Of a DNA stretch of 64,000 bases, positions 17,318 to 24,864 are shown piece by piece. Made by a program: the position numbers and the translations under genes. Location: positions 186,001-250,000 of the forward strand of contig NZ_VCBC01000003.1 in the NCBI RefSeq assembly GCF_005843925.1, in the 5' to 3' direction. How positions within the stretch are numbered: position 1 is the first letter of the stretch; every line of letters begins with the position of its first letter. Below the pieces are notes generated by a model. That model was not told where the DNA came from and did no database searches. It saw nothing but the letters and a program-made list of their open reading frames with translations. This DNA is from Thalassotalea litorea. Its GTDB lineage: Bacteria > Pseudomonadota > Gammaproteobacteria > Enterobacterales > Alteromonadaceae.

Positions 17318-19336
17318 TTATTCAAAGCATTCTTCTGCATTTCCCATTATTTCAATAGCTCGTTGTTCTAAAAACAATTCAATTGCTGAAGGTCCGCCAC
17401 TAAGGATGGTGTGAATGTCATTGGGGTCATTGGGATCCAGACTATTTTCTTGTTCAAATGTGTTTAACATACCATCGTTATCGCTGTCTTCGATACCGAT
17501 ATCGCGAGATGTTGACCCCAAAAACAGGTCGGGATCTTTATTACCGTTGTACTTGCCGGTTCTATCCATAACATCGTTTATCGCTTTGGTATCTAGGGCA
17601 TCTCTTGGGAACGCCCCCGCGCACTTCAACACTCTTTGATAGGCTGTCGCTGAGCTATCGGTCGTGATTGGCTCATAACCTGGTAACTTGCTGAAATCGA
17701 TAGGCTGTTCGTTATCAAACATATCGGCAGTGACTACACCTTTTAAATAAAAATTGTAATTCGTCAATTCCTGAAAAGGGTTGCTAAACGTACCTGTGTA
17801 AGGTTTATTCGGGTCTTCAACATAATTATCAAAGGAATAATAACTTAACTGCGGGTTTGAATTTTCAGGGTCTAACCAAATTGGCAATAAGGTTTCACTT
17901 GGACCGTCAATGTAATAGTTACCAATGATGTTGAATTCACCATCTGCAGGGTTGTGGTGTACGGTTGCTTCCTTACTATTGTAAACAACGTTATTACGGA
18001 TATCTGCTGGCCCGTAAGCAATGGCTGGCGCTCGTCTTCGATTGTGTGCGAATAAGTTATGGTGTACGGCAATTAGACCGCCGTCAGGACCATTAAGTAA
18101 GCCATTTCCTTTTTTGTGGGTTTCCGTCTCTCGAGGGAAACTGATAACCGACCACTGTACCGTGATGTTTTTAGCACCGGTATAGAAATCAATATTTTCA
18201 TCACTAGCGTGCGATACGCTCACGTGATCAAGGATAATATGATTATTCGATGAAAATTGAATAGCATCATGATCTTGTTGAGACTTTCTCCCTAATGGCG
18301 GGCGTACTCTAATATGTTGGACAATAATGTTCCCAAAACTATTATCAGGGTCACGAATATAGCGCGTGTAAAGGTGACCATGGAGCGTAACACCTTCGGT
18401 GCCTGGTGCCGTTTGGCCTGCAATCGTTAAATCACCATGGTTAATGGTTATGTCGCCATCGATAACGCCGGAAACATCGAACACGACAATACGCGCACCT
18501 GGTTGGTCAATCGCATCTTGCAAACTTCCCGGGCCGCTAGCATTTAAATTGGTAACTTTAATTACCTGTCCGCCAGCACCGCCAGTCGTATTTCCTACAA
18601 ATCCTTGAAACGGCAGGCTGGCAACTTCTGTTGCTTCATCGCCAGTTGTAGAGCGAAAATCAGCGCTGACATCGCCAATGAATAATGTGGCTGCAACGGT
18701 AGAGTTAAAGTCAGCGGAGTTCTGTACTCGCACTTTTACTTTATCACCATTATTTACCGTGCCCTTTGTTGATACAAATGCGCCGCCATTAACCTTATAT
18801 TCACCGCCAACAATCCTGATTGGTGTCGCTGTATTGATACCCGTAACCGTGATGCTATTTGAAGTTGTCTGTGAAGATGGGGTTTGTTCAGTGGCGTCGA
18901 TAAAGCGAAAAGGTTCAGGTACGGAATCTTGCGACTCGTTTTCAGTTGTTACCTCAAAACTCGCTTGTACGCCTCCAATATTAATCGTTGTCGATGTTTT
19001 TTCACCGTAGTTGCTTGAGCTTAATATACGTAAGGCTAATGTATCGCCACTCTCAATGAATCCTTTGTCCTTGGTAAATGCTGTTTGATTAATCGAATAC
19101 TCGCCATTACCAACATTCACCTCGGCTTTAGATGTTATGCCAGATATCGTAATGCTATCGGATGAAATTAGGGTATTTCGAGGCTGGTCGTTTCGCGCCG
19201 CGAATGAAAAGGAGTCCGGTTTTTGAACGATAGAGCTACTGTCTTCATCTGTGCTAACTTCATCATCTTTTGAGCAAGCACAGAGAAATGAAACTAAAAA
19301 CAATATTATTATTGTTTGCTTAAATTTAATACGCAT
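17318..19336 (-). CDS. Lipoprotein pectate lyase (PL1-like) with tandem N-terminal domains
   Basis: A 672-residue protein with a lipoprotein-type signal (Cys near residue 21 in FLCACSKDD), so probably surface or outer-membrane anchored. Two related segments follow at about residues 58-135 and 148-235, both carrying SITI/SITV-x-GI and a GEY...AF/TK pattern: a domain duplication of unknown role. From about residue 245 the right-handed beta-helix begins (GAGGQVIKVTNLNASGPGSL). It continues with DHDAIQFSSNN, DHVSVSHASDENID and WSVISFPRET, characteristic of pectate lyase family 1. Near the C-terminus DSDNDGMLNTFEQ is a calcium-binding repeat. It would cleave pectin-like or related uronate polymers by beta-elimination. 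Confidence 0.88.
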   Translation of the reverse strand: MRIKFKQTIIILFLVSFLCACSKDDEVSTDEDSSSIVQKPDSFSFAARNDQPRNTLISSDSITISGITSKAEVNVGNGEYSINQTAFTKDKGFIESGDTLALRILSSSNYGEKTSTTINIGGVQASFEVTTENESQDSVPEPFRFIDATEQTPSSQTTSNSITVTGINTATPIRIVGGEYKVNGGAFVSTKGTVNNGDKVKVRVQNSADFNSTVAATLFIGDVSADFRSTTGDEATEVASLPFQGFVGNTTGGAGGQVIKVTNLNASGPGSLQDAIDQPGARIVVFDVSGVIDGDITINHGDLTIAGQTAPGTEGVTLHGHLYTRYIRDPDNSFGNIIVQHIRVRPPLGRKSQQDHDAIQFSSNNHIILDHVSVSHASDENIDFYTGAKNITVQWSVISFPRETETHKKGNGLLNGPDGGLIAVHHNLFAHNRRRAPAIAYGPADIRNNVVYNSKEATVHHNPADGEFNIIGNYYIDGPSETLLPIWLDPENSNPQLSYYSFDNYVEDPNKPYTGTFSNPFQELTNYNFYLKGVVTADMFDNEQPIDFSKLPGYEPITTDSSATAYQRVLKCAGAFPRDALDTKAINDVMDRTGKYNGNKDPDLFLGSTSRDIGIEDSDNDGMLNTFEQENSLDPNDPNDIHTILSGGPSAIELFLEQRAIEIMGNAEECFE

Positions 19337-19700
19337 AAACCACCTTTAAAAGGAATTATAAAAATTATTTTATCGATTTAAAAACAGAAAAAGGCTGGGT
19401 TCTCGTCATACTGCAGTACAAAATTAATAGATCCATTCAGCTCTGCTTGATGCGCTAGATGAGTCTAGGTACGTTTAGCGGGATTGTCAGAGCAGATAAA
19501 AACCAACGGATATACTAGCAACGGGTGAGCCTTTTTCGAAAAAAGTATCTCTTAGTTCGGCTAGCCAATCTGTAACAATTTGCAAAGCTTTGTACAGTTG
19601 TGATCGATAGATTGCCCATTTTTCAGTGAATTCAGGCGTCTATATGTTTTGATGGTAGCGAATTGGTTGTAGCTTTCTTTTTTATTTTGATATTTAGAGA
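19337..19700. other. Intergenic region upstream of pectate lyase
   Basis: Holds the presumed pectate lyase promoter; no gene, repeat or RNA was recognised until the tRNA-like sequence at about 19702. Confidence 0.5.
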
Positions 19701-19701
19701 A

Positions 19702-19740
19702 TGGTGGGCCTTCCAGACTTGAACTGGGGATCTGGTTCGG
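19702..19740 (-). pseudogene. Degenerate 3' part of a tRNA (resembles the tRNA-Ile2 at 27017)
   Basis: On the minus strand the sequence ends CAGTTCAAGTCTGGAAGGCC followed by CACCA. That is a T-arm with one mismatch, an acceptor strand and CCA. No matching 5' acceptor strand lies upstream. The adjacent bases CTTTCTTTTTTATTTTGA (plus strand, from about 19674) also occur next to the intact tRNA near 26983-27002, so the fragment is a decayed copy of that locus. It may mark the far end of an integrated island. Confidence 0.6.
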
Positions 19741-19947
19741 GTTATTGAGAGCGAGACCAGGTGAACACCCCAATGCACTATCATCTTGATGAAATTGATG
19801 GTTTTTTCGTTGTTGCTGATGCTTGCCTGACCGGTTCCGACCCTATACCGAACTATGACGTCCCCCTGCTTTGAACCTTTATAGTAACTCCAAGATTTCT
19901 ATGGGAAAAATCTCCCGAACCCCGAGCATTCACCGAACCGAGCCCGT

Positions 19948-19974
19948 GGGGTGGGTGGGGGAGCAGGAACGGGG
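19948..19974 (+). repeat. G-quadruplex-prone tract
   Basis: Four G-runs (GGGG, GGG, GGGGG, GGGG) separated by loops of 1, 1 and 9 bases, in otherwise AT-rich non-coding DNA. Confidence 0.6.
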
Positions 19975-20129
19975 AAGTTTTTAGATGATGCAGCCAGTTT
20001 CTCAACAGACTCTTCCTTAGAGGTAATTTCAATTAGTAGCCTTTCTACTTTTCACTAAGTTAACTTGTTATCATGCTACACATCTAAAGAATAAACGGAA
20101 TTAGAAGTCAACAATAAAGGGACATAACT

Positions 20130-20414
20130 ATGACTATCAATCAATTTTTCGCAAACTGCCTATCTGCTTTACTAGCCTTATTAGGAGCCGTTGGCCTTAC
20201 CGCAATTATTTGGGCTTTAATTCAAAGACCAGAACAACTCATCAAAAACCTTACTGTAGTTTTCGGCCTGTGTGCGTTATGGGGAGTGATTTGCTTGTTT
20301 TTAGCTATCTACGAAACATTAAAGCAAATAAGAAATAAGCTAGAGCAACAAAATGAACTCTTAGCTTCTTCGGCTCCAAAAGCGACAAAAGAACGTATAG
20401 AGCCAACCCTATAA
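20130..20414 (+). CDS. Small two-helix membrane protein
   Basis: 94 residues with two membrane segments (about 10-32 and 40-62), then a Glu/Gln/Lys-rich helical tail that may form a short coiled coil. An AAGGGA ribosome site lies seven bases before ATG 20130, and the codon use is like the AT-rich surroundings. It is the only plus-strand gene in the accessory block. No family was recognised. Confidence 0.6.
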   Translation: MTINQFFANCLSALLALLGAVGLTAIIWALIQRPEQLIKNLTVVFGLCALWGVICLFLAIYETLKQIRNKLEQQNELLASSAPKATKERIEPTL

Positions 20415-20554
20415 ATTTAAACAAAATGACATTATTTCATTACAGCTATCTTAATTACTCGCTTAAACATAAAGCTAATAGATAAATATCATCTAGCTAT
20501 TAATAACCTACTTCTTTATATAAATATTAATAAATAAAAAACTAATTAATAAAA

Positions 20555-20577
20555 GGGAAGCAGGGGGTAGGGAGGGG
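20555..20577 (+). repeat. G-quadruplex-prone tract
   Basis: GGG-GGGGG-GGG-GGGG with loops of 5, 2 and 1 bases on the plus strand. It stands about 80 bases from an opposite-strand tract at 20654 with similar sequence. Confidence 0.6.
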
Positions 20578-20653
20578 AGCAAAAATGAAAAATAGAATTA
20601 GAGTAGCTAGTAAAAGCTGAATTCCAGACTTGGTATTTCTAAAAAACTAATTT

Positions 20654-20674
20654 CCCCTAGTCCCTCCCACCCCC
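20654..20674 (-). repeat. G-quadruplex-prone tract on the minus strand
   Basis: CCCC-CCC-CCC-CCCCC on the plus strand, loops 4, 1 and 1. Its complement shares GGGGGT and GGGAGGG blocks with the tract at 20555, forming an imperfect inverted repeat. Confidence 0.6.
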
Positions 20675-20752
20675 ACCACTTGAGCGGGGGTTCGTCGGTC
20701 GGGAAAATTGTTTGCCTAAGCTCCATCCCCACACCCCTCCAGCAGCCCCTTT

Positions 20753-20962
20753 TCACCAGTTCGCCAGAGTGGCCCAAGTCGGAGCCGTCCGGGAGTCGAA
20801 GTAGGGGAGCCAGGAGAAAGGCAAGATTTGCCGCAGGTGGATCAGTTTGGAAGCCGCTTGAGGGAGTTCGGGGGTGAATCGGGGTGAGAATTGGGCTGTC
20901 AGGTAGGCTTTCTGGGGGGAGGCGTGAATGTCTCTTATGTGCCAGGAACGGTCCGTTAGCAA
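20753..20962 (-). CDS. Doubtful short GC3-rich reading frame
   Basis: A frame of 69 codons starting TTG 20962. From about codon 15 it uses mostly C or G at third positions (for example CCC CAG AAA GCC TAC CTG), in contrast to AT-rich neighbours. That bias suggests a fragment of a coding sequence acquired from a high-GC donor. The product LPFSWLPYFDSRTAPTW is not recognised. It has no convincing ribosome site, and its start overlaps the repeat at 20926-21014, so it may be a remnant and not an expressed gene. Confidence 0.3.
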   Translation of the reverse strand: MLTDRSWHIRDIHASPQKAYLTAQFSPRFTPELPQAASKLIHLRQILPFSWLPYFDSRTAPTWATLANW

Positions 20963-21014
20963 TTGCTAATATACGCTAGTTTTGATGTGTTAACGCCATA
21001 GCCTCTGGTTATAT
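20926..21014. repeat. Degenerate ~90-bp repeat, copy A
   Basis: Read on the minus strand this shares GCGTTAAC, GTATAT, TTGCTAACGGACCG and a GCAC block, in the same order and spacing, with 42300-42389. Roughly two-thirds of positions match by eye. It contains the 14-base palindrome TTAGCAATTGCTAA. Both copies lie at the downstream end of a minus-strand small-gene array. Confidence 0.65.
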
Positions 21015-21323
21015 GCTTTTTACAATTAGTACAAATTGAATAAGGCACAATAGAAACAAAATTAAAAAAATTTTAAAGGTTAATTTATAACCTTGAGCAA
21101 GCTTATTTGCACTTTTTTTGTAAATAGGAAAATTTTTTGGGTTACCAAAGAGTATGCCAATGAATTGATCATGGTATTCAAAACCTTTTCGAACTGACAC
21201 CACTGAGTTACTACCTAATAGCTCTACCTTAAGTTTTGCGTATGAATACATGAACACACCAAAGCTTATTATGGCTGCGGCAAATGTTAAAAGAGCTAAG
21301 AGTATTTGACTATTCATAGGCAT
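21009..21323 (-). CDS. Small two-helix membrane protein
   Basis: 104 residues with membrane segments at about 5-27 and 82-103 and a basic segment between. The start is either ATG 21323 or ATG 21317; no strong ribosome site decides. It is the last of six small minus-strand genes in a row, each with its own upstream TGAGCGA-containing element. No family was recognised. Confidence 0.6.
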   Translation of the reverse strand: MPMNSQILLALLTFAAAIISFGVFMYSYAKLKVELLGSNSVVSVRKGFEYHDQFIGILFGNPKNFPIYKKSANKLAQGYKLTFKIFLILFLLCLIQFVLIVKSI

Positions 21324-21350
21324 ATTAAAGTTTATTGTTTTGACTCAAGT

Positions 21351-21375
21351 CGAGTGGCAGTAAATCGCTCAACAG
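21351..21375. repeat. TGAGCGA element before gene 21009-21323
   Basis: Plus strand carries GGCAGTAAATCGCTCAACAG; it is the most degenerate member of the six-copy element set, about 30-50 bases upstream of the gene start. Confidence 0.5.
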
Positions 21376-21403
21376 AGTCATACAAATTTATTTGAAAATA
21401 ATT

Positions 21404-21766
21404 TTATATCGCTTCAAGCAGAGTCAGTAACTCACTGTCTTCACGAAAAAATATTTCGATAATTTCAGTAGCTGTCTCTCTTTCTTCTGATGAAGTGTCA
21501 GTATTTTTCAACTTTACGACTAAAATCGGACGAACCTTTTCTCCGTATGTTTCAATCATCGGAAACACTCCATCATCTGCGCCATTGATGTCTTTGGTTA
21601 GATGATAGATTTGAAATAGTTCATCCCCAGTTAGTTCGTGCCCAGGTTTTGACATGGTTTCTTGGCCAAGCTCATCAAAAAGGGTTTGAAGCCATTGAGG
21701 GTAATTAGCTTGCGTAGGCATAGATATTCCTAATAATACTAGAGAGATTAATACTAAGATTCTCAC
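21404..21766 (-). CDS. Small secreted protein of unknown function
   Basis: 120 residues with a signal peptide ending PTQA. The start is GTG 21766, supported by AAGGAAG five bases upstream. The mature protein is acidic and helical, with conserved-looking TKDINGADDGVFP. Probably periplasmic or exported. Second-to-last gene of the minus-strand small-gene array. Confidence 0.65.
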   Translation of the reverse strand: MRILVLISLVLLGISMPTQANYPQWLQTLFDELGQETMSKPGHELTGDELFQIYHLTKDINGADDGVFPMIETYGEKVRPILVVKLKNTDTSSEERETATEIIEIFFREDSELLTLLEAI

Positions 21767-21804
21767 TTAAACTTCCTTTTTTAACCTTTTAAATCAAATT
21801 AACT

Positions 21805-21831
21805 GAACGACTCTAAATCGCTCTTTGCGAC
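21805..21831. repeat. TGAGCGA-type element before gene 21404-21766
   Basis: Plus strand GACTCTAAATCGCTCTTTGC, a degenerate member (AGAGCGA on the minus strand). Confidence 0.45.
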
Positions 21832-21832
21832 A

Positions 21833-22201
21833 TTACTGGTGAATGTATTTTCCATGGCTATCGACAAAAACAAATCCTTCGGTTGTGTATCTTTGTCCAT
21901 CTTTCCATGCCTGTGTTTTGAATACGACTAAATCTCCATCATCGCCAGTACGCTTCCACTGAGATGCTGTTGTTTTGACTTTTTCGTACTTACTTTTGGG
22001 GGCTATCCCCAATTTACCTAAGTTTTTATTTTCGATAATACTTACATTCGTGGAAACGCTATTTACCACTACAAAGCATACCGTTTCTTCGAATTCCTTA
22101 CTGTCGCAAAACGCTAGGGCCTTTTTATCACTGCGCCAGACAACATCGTTAGCAAGTGCGCTTAATGACACCAAAGATAGTAATACAAACACAATTTTCA
22201 T
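21833..22201 (-). CDS. Small secreted protein of unknown function
   Basis: 122 residues starting MKIVFVLLSL, with a signal peptide ending ALA. The mature part is short and beta-rich, with Cys residues at AFCDS and TVCFVVV that could form a disulfide. No known domain was seen. It is separated from the next gene upstream by about 215 bases, the longest spacer in the array. Confidence 0.62.
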   Translation of the reverse strand: MKIVFVLLSLVSLSALANDVVWRSDKKALAFCDSKEFEETVCFVVVNSVSTNVSIIENKNLGKLGIAPKSKYEKVKTTASQWKRTGDDGDLVVFKTQAWKDGQRYTTEGFVFVDSHGKYIHQ

Positions 22202-22214
22202 TTATAAATTCAAC

Positions 22215-22237
22215 TTCCGCTTATCGCTCATTAGGCC
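22215..22237. repeat. TGAGCGA palindrome-like element before gene 21833-22201
   Basis: Plus strand TTCCGCTTATCGCTCATTAG, matching CCGCTNATCGCTCAT of the copies at 23166 and 23780. Confidence 0.6.
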
Positions 22238-22417
22238 CTATTTGAGCGCATATTTCTTGAAGCTTACTCAACGCGTCCATATTTTTATTCAATCTTCCTA
22301 GGTAACTGAATAACCCTTATTCGCCCTTTTGAAACATTCGCCTTTTCAATAGATTAACATCAGGTTGTTACCAGCAAGATCTGTTAGGAGTCCTATCGAG
22401 CAACGCTATATCTCATA

Positions 22418-22822
22418 CTAGATTAACTCGGATAAAGTAAAACTTTCGGCATGGATGCAAAAGCTTATCTCTCCATTTGGGCCAACAGGGTCCTTGTAGG
22501 CAGCATGAACTTTAATGTTACTCAAGTTTTTACGTTCTACTTTATAAACCACAGTAACATATCCATCTTTGTGATATGGCGGAAACTCATTATTCTCATA
22601 ATAATGAATTGGCAATAGAAAATTTTTATTTTCTTCGATTTCAAAATAAACAGATACAATTTCCATATCGTTAACTTTGTTAGGAATAAATAATTTGGAT
22701 TGTTCTGTGTAATTCTTTTTGACCGCGCCTAAGCTAAGAATCGGAGAATACTCGGCTTCTTTTCCGCAGGCTACTGAAGCTGTGCAAAAAACATATAACA
22801 GCAATAAACTATATTTAAGCAA
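22418..22822 (-). CDS. Small secreted protein or lipoprotein
   Basis: The AAGGAGG ribosome site, six bases before TTG 22822, decides the start: 134 residues, not the longer frame opening at 22852. The N-terminus is a signal sequence MLKYSLLLLYVFCTASVACG. The last Cys fits a lipobox (SVAC), so it may be a lipoprotein. The mature part, about 110 residues, is beta-rich (SVYFEIEE, YVTVVYKVE). No family was recognised. Confidence 0.65.
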   Translation of the reverse strand: MLKYSLLLLYVFCTASVACGKEAEYSPILSLGAVKKNYTEQSKLFIPNKVNDMEIVSVYFEIEENKNFLLPIHYYENNEFPPYHKDGYVTVVYKVERKNLSNIKVHAAYKDPVGPNGEISFCIHAESFTLSELI

Positions 22823-22890
22823 TGGAATCCTCCTTAATCTGTGACTACTCAATTTGTATCCGAATACTTAACACCCATTTGGGTTATCCT

Positions 22891-22914
22891 GAACGCCCCT
22901 AACTCGCTCAATAA
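22891..22914. repeat. TGAGCGA-type element before gene 22418-22822
   Basis: Plus strand AACGCCCCTAACTCGCTCAA; the core TCGCTCA is kept but the flanking arm is altered. Just next to it lies a short hairpin AACACCCATTTGGGTTAT. Confidence 0.45.
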
Positions 22915-22925
22915 AAAACTTGAAA

Positions 22926-23123
22926 TTAATCGCTGTTACACCAAGTAAGGACGCCCTTAAACTCCCCAAAGCCGCTAAAGTCACTAAAGTTATTTTCTTC
23001 AACAATTACGTGAACCCATGCTTCATATGAATCCGAAATTTTCGAACTATCAACATGAATTGCCGTAGTTTCGGGAACTATAAGAGCCGCTCCTGAAAGC
23101 CCCCACAGATTTAATTTTCTCAT
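22926..23123 (-). CDS. Very small protein of unknown function
   Basis: 65 residues; AAGGAATGAA precedes ATG 23123. The N-terminus NLWGLSGAALIVPE is only weakly hydrophobic, so export is uncertain. Position and own ribosome site in the one-strand array support it as a gene. Length alone does not exclude chance. Confidence 0.5.
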   Translation of the reverse strand: MRKLNLWGLSGAALIVPETTAIHVDSSKISDSYEAWVHVIVEENNFSDFSGFGEFKGVLTWCNSD

Positions 23124-23165
23124 TTCATTCCTTGATTATGAATACATTGCAAGTTAAGCATTTAA

Positions 23166-23190
23166 TGACCGCTCATCGCTCATAGCCGCC
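23166..23190. repeat. TGAGCGA palindrome-like element before gene 22926-23123
   Basis: Plus strand GACCGCTCATCGCTCATAGC; left arm CCGCT, right arm decayed (AGCCG). Confidence 0.6.
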
Positions 23191-23248
23191 ATAGGCTTTT
23201 AGTTAATTTACGTTATATATCTGATGGTTGTAAACTTATACTGAACTG

Positions 23249-23728
23249 TTAAGGGCTCTTTTTCTTAGATAAAGAGTTTTGATAAAACCAAGCGTCAGGG
23301 TCTTTATTGTATGTGTCCTTAACCAAGTGATAACTTCCACTATGTTCGATTACTCTGAGATAAAAATAAGGAAATGAGCCGCTTGAGGTCAGTGAAAGAT
23401 TCCAATCATTCCTTTTCCACGTTCCTGAATATTTCTTGCTATCGATATAGAAATCGAATGTTCCATCAGGTTTTAAATCTAATGTTTCGCCAGTATCAAC
23501 CCATAGACCTATGATTGCTTCATCTGACCGCAGTATAGGGTTCCACTCAATATCAGGTTCAGATAACTCACGAATGATTACAATGCTAATAGGAATCAAG
23601 AATGCTATTACTTTGGCAATGTTTTTTGCTTTTAGTTTTCCATATTTGGAAATTCCCCACTTGTATACCCAGAACTGCATAAGTCCATATACAATAAAGA
23701 TAAATATTAAAAGCCCTATAATTTGCAT
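23249..23728 (-). CDS. Membrane-anchored protein with a lipocalin-like beta domain
   Basis: 159 residues: membrane segments at about 3-20 and 40-55, then a C-terminal ~90-residue domain. The domain has alternating strands, including GLWVDTGETLDLKPDGTFDF and YSGTWKRNDWNLSLTS. That short 'G.W....l.l..dG.f....G.W' pattern is seen in small lipocalin-like domains (DUF4923/lipocalin_5-like). This is inference from pattern. First of the six-gene array. Confidence 0.62.
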   Translation of the reverse strand: MQIIGLLIFIFIVYGLMQFWVYKWGISKYGKLKAKNIAKVIAFLIPISIVIIRELSEPDIEWNPILRSDEAIIGLWVDTGETLDLKPDGTFDFYIDSKKYSGTWKRNDWNLSLTSSGSFPYFYLRVIEHSGSYHLVKDTYNKDPDAWFYQNSLSKKKSP

Positions 23729-23779
23729 TAACTATCCATGAAGTGCTTGCTTGAGTTGCGTGGAGAAAAAATAACTATG

Positions 23780-23801
23780 TCCGCTGTTCGCTCAAAGCGG
23801 A
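23780..23801. repeat. TGAGCGA palindrome, best-preserved copy
   Basis: TCCGCT and AGCGGA are perfect inverted arms around GTTCGCTCAA. It lies about 50 bases upstream of the first gene of the array. Confidence 0.7.
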
Positions 23802-23997
23802 AGTTTCCCTTCCACTATTTTAGATTCATCCTACGGGGTTCTACTGAGTTGTCAATCATGGCCTAATTGGGGTGAAAAAATAAAATTTGTGAAAATCCCC
23901 TCCCCAGCCGCCAAGCCAGAGAGGGGGAACCGACGTGCTCCAGAGTTGCCCAGAGCGACGCCGTTTTTGCGTCCGTGCGTGGTGCTCATCCATGGGG

Positions 23998-24213
23998 TCA
24001 GTTTTTGCCGCCGTCGATCACTCTGAGGCCAGGTCGGGGCGAGTCCAGCGCTTCCACTGCCGCCCGGAGCTTGGCCGAAGCCGTCTCGGACGCCTCCTGA
24101 ACCGTCTCCTTGGTCAGGTGCGAGTAGCGCTGAGTCACTGCTGGATCTGAGTGACCCAAGATCTGCTGCACTTCGTATAAGCTACGTCCCGAGTTCACGA
24201 GTAACGAAGTATT
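23998..24213 (-). pseudogene. Truncated tyrosine recombinase (phage-type integrase), C-terminal part only
   Basis: The frame reads TSLLVNSGRSLYEVQQILGH then SDPAVTQRYSHL. That is the conserved His box and catalytic Tyr of tyrosine recombinases. It continues about 40 residues to a normal C-terminus ending VIDGGKN. The N-terminal ~80 percent of the family, including the RHxLR box, is missing; homology stops abruptly near 24213. GC content is clearly higher than in the small-gene array, suggesting separate origin. It cannot be active alone. Confidence 0.85.
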
Positions 24214-24259
24214 ACGCTAAAGGGACCTTTAGTGATATGAAACAAAGAGGAAGTGGCTA

Positions 24260-24697
24260 CTACTTCTTACCAGCCTTTTCTTTAGCCGCTTGCTGTTCGG
24301 CGATGATGTCGGGCAAGTCGTTCTTGAGTAGCTTTTGCATCCGCTTCTTGAAGTCATCGATATCACCCAACTTATGCAAACGTCGGGTTTCTCGCTCTGC
24401 TACTAATATGCCTTCTGCCTTGAGGGCCGCCGCTAAGAATCCGGCATTGTTGGCGCTTTTGGATGTATATAGGCCATCCAATATCTTGGCGTTGAAGGTG
24501 TCGTGCTTGCTGAGGGCTTTCTCGATGTCCTCCAGGGCTATCCACTCGGGCGAGAAGAAGCCGCCAGTGTTGTTGGTGATGACTCGGAACAGGTAGGTTT
24601 TATCGGCGGGGTTGTAGCCGACGTTGTAGGTCAAGGTGGGGTCGTCAGGTGCGGAGACTTTGCCGCAGGTATCTTGCTTGATTATTTGGATACTCAT
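24260..24697 (-). CDS. Conserved-looking hypothetical protein next to integrase remnant
   Basis: 145 residues, mostly soluble, beginning MSIQIIKQDTCGKVSAPDDP, and with a Lys/Ala-rich C-terminal helix. A perfect AAAGGAGGT ribosome site lies five bases before ATG 24697. GC content is higher than the neighbouring array and like that of the integrase fragment, so both probably arrived together. No catalytic motif was seen. Function is unknown; possibly an accessory protein of the mobile element. Confidence 0.7.
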   Translation of the reverse strand: MSIQIIKQDTCGKVSAPDDPTLTYNVGYNPADKTYLFRVITNNTGGFFSPEWIALEDIEKALSKHDTFNAKILDGLYTSKSANNAGFLAAALKAEGILVAERETRRLHKLGDIDDFKKRMQKLLKNDLPDIIAEQQAAKEKAGKK

Positions 24698-24864
24698 ATG
24701 AACCTCCTTTAGTTGTGTTCATATAAGATGCTGATTTTTGCGCAGGGCAGTGACGGGCTAAACAAGGCTCATCCGTGAGCTTGTCTTCGCCGACCAATTT
24801 AATTTGAACAATCGACCGTAGCCAATCGTGACTTCATAAGTTTGGATGGTGATTTGGGAAGATG

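Noticed and set aside
21009..23728. Classical integron attC sites in the six-gene array
   Set aside because: I looked behind each stop for RYYYAAC and GTTRRRY with pairing arms and found none as good as at 42-43 kb; the TGAGCGA element is different.
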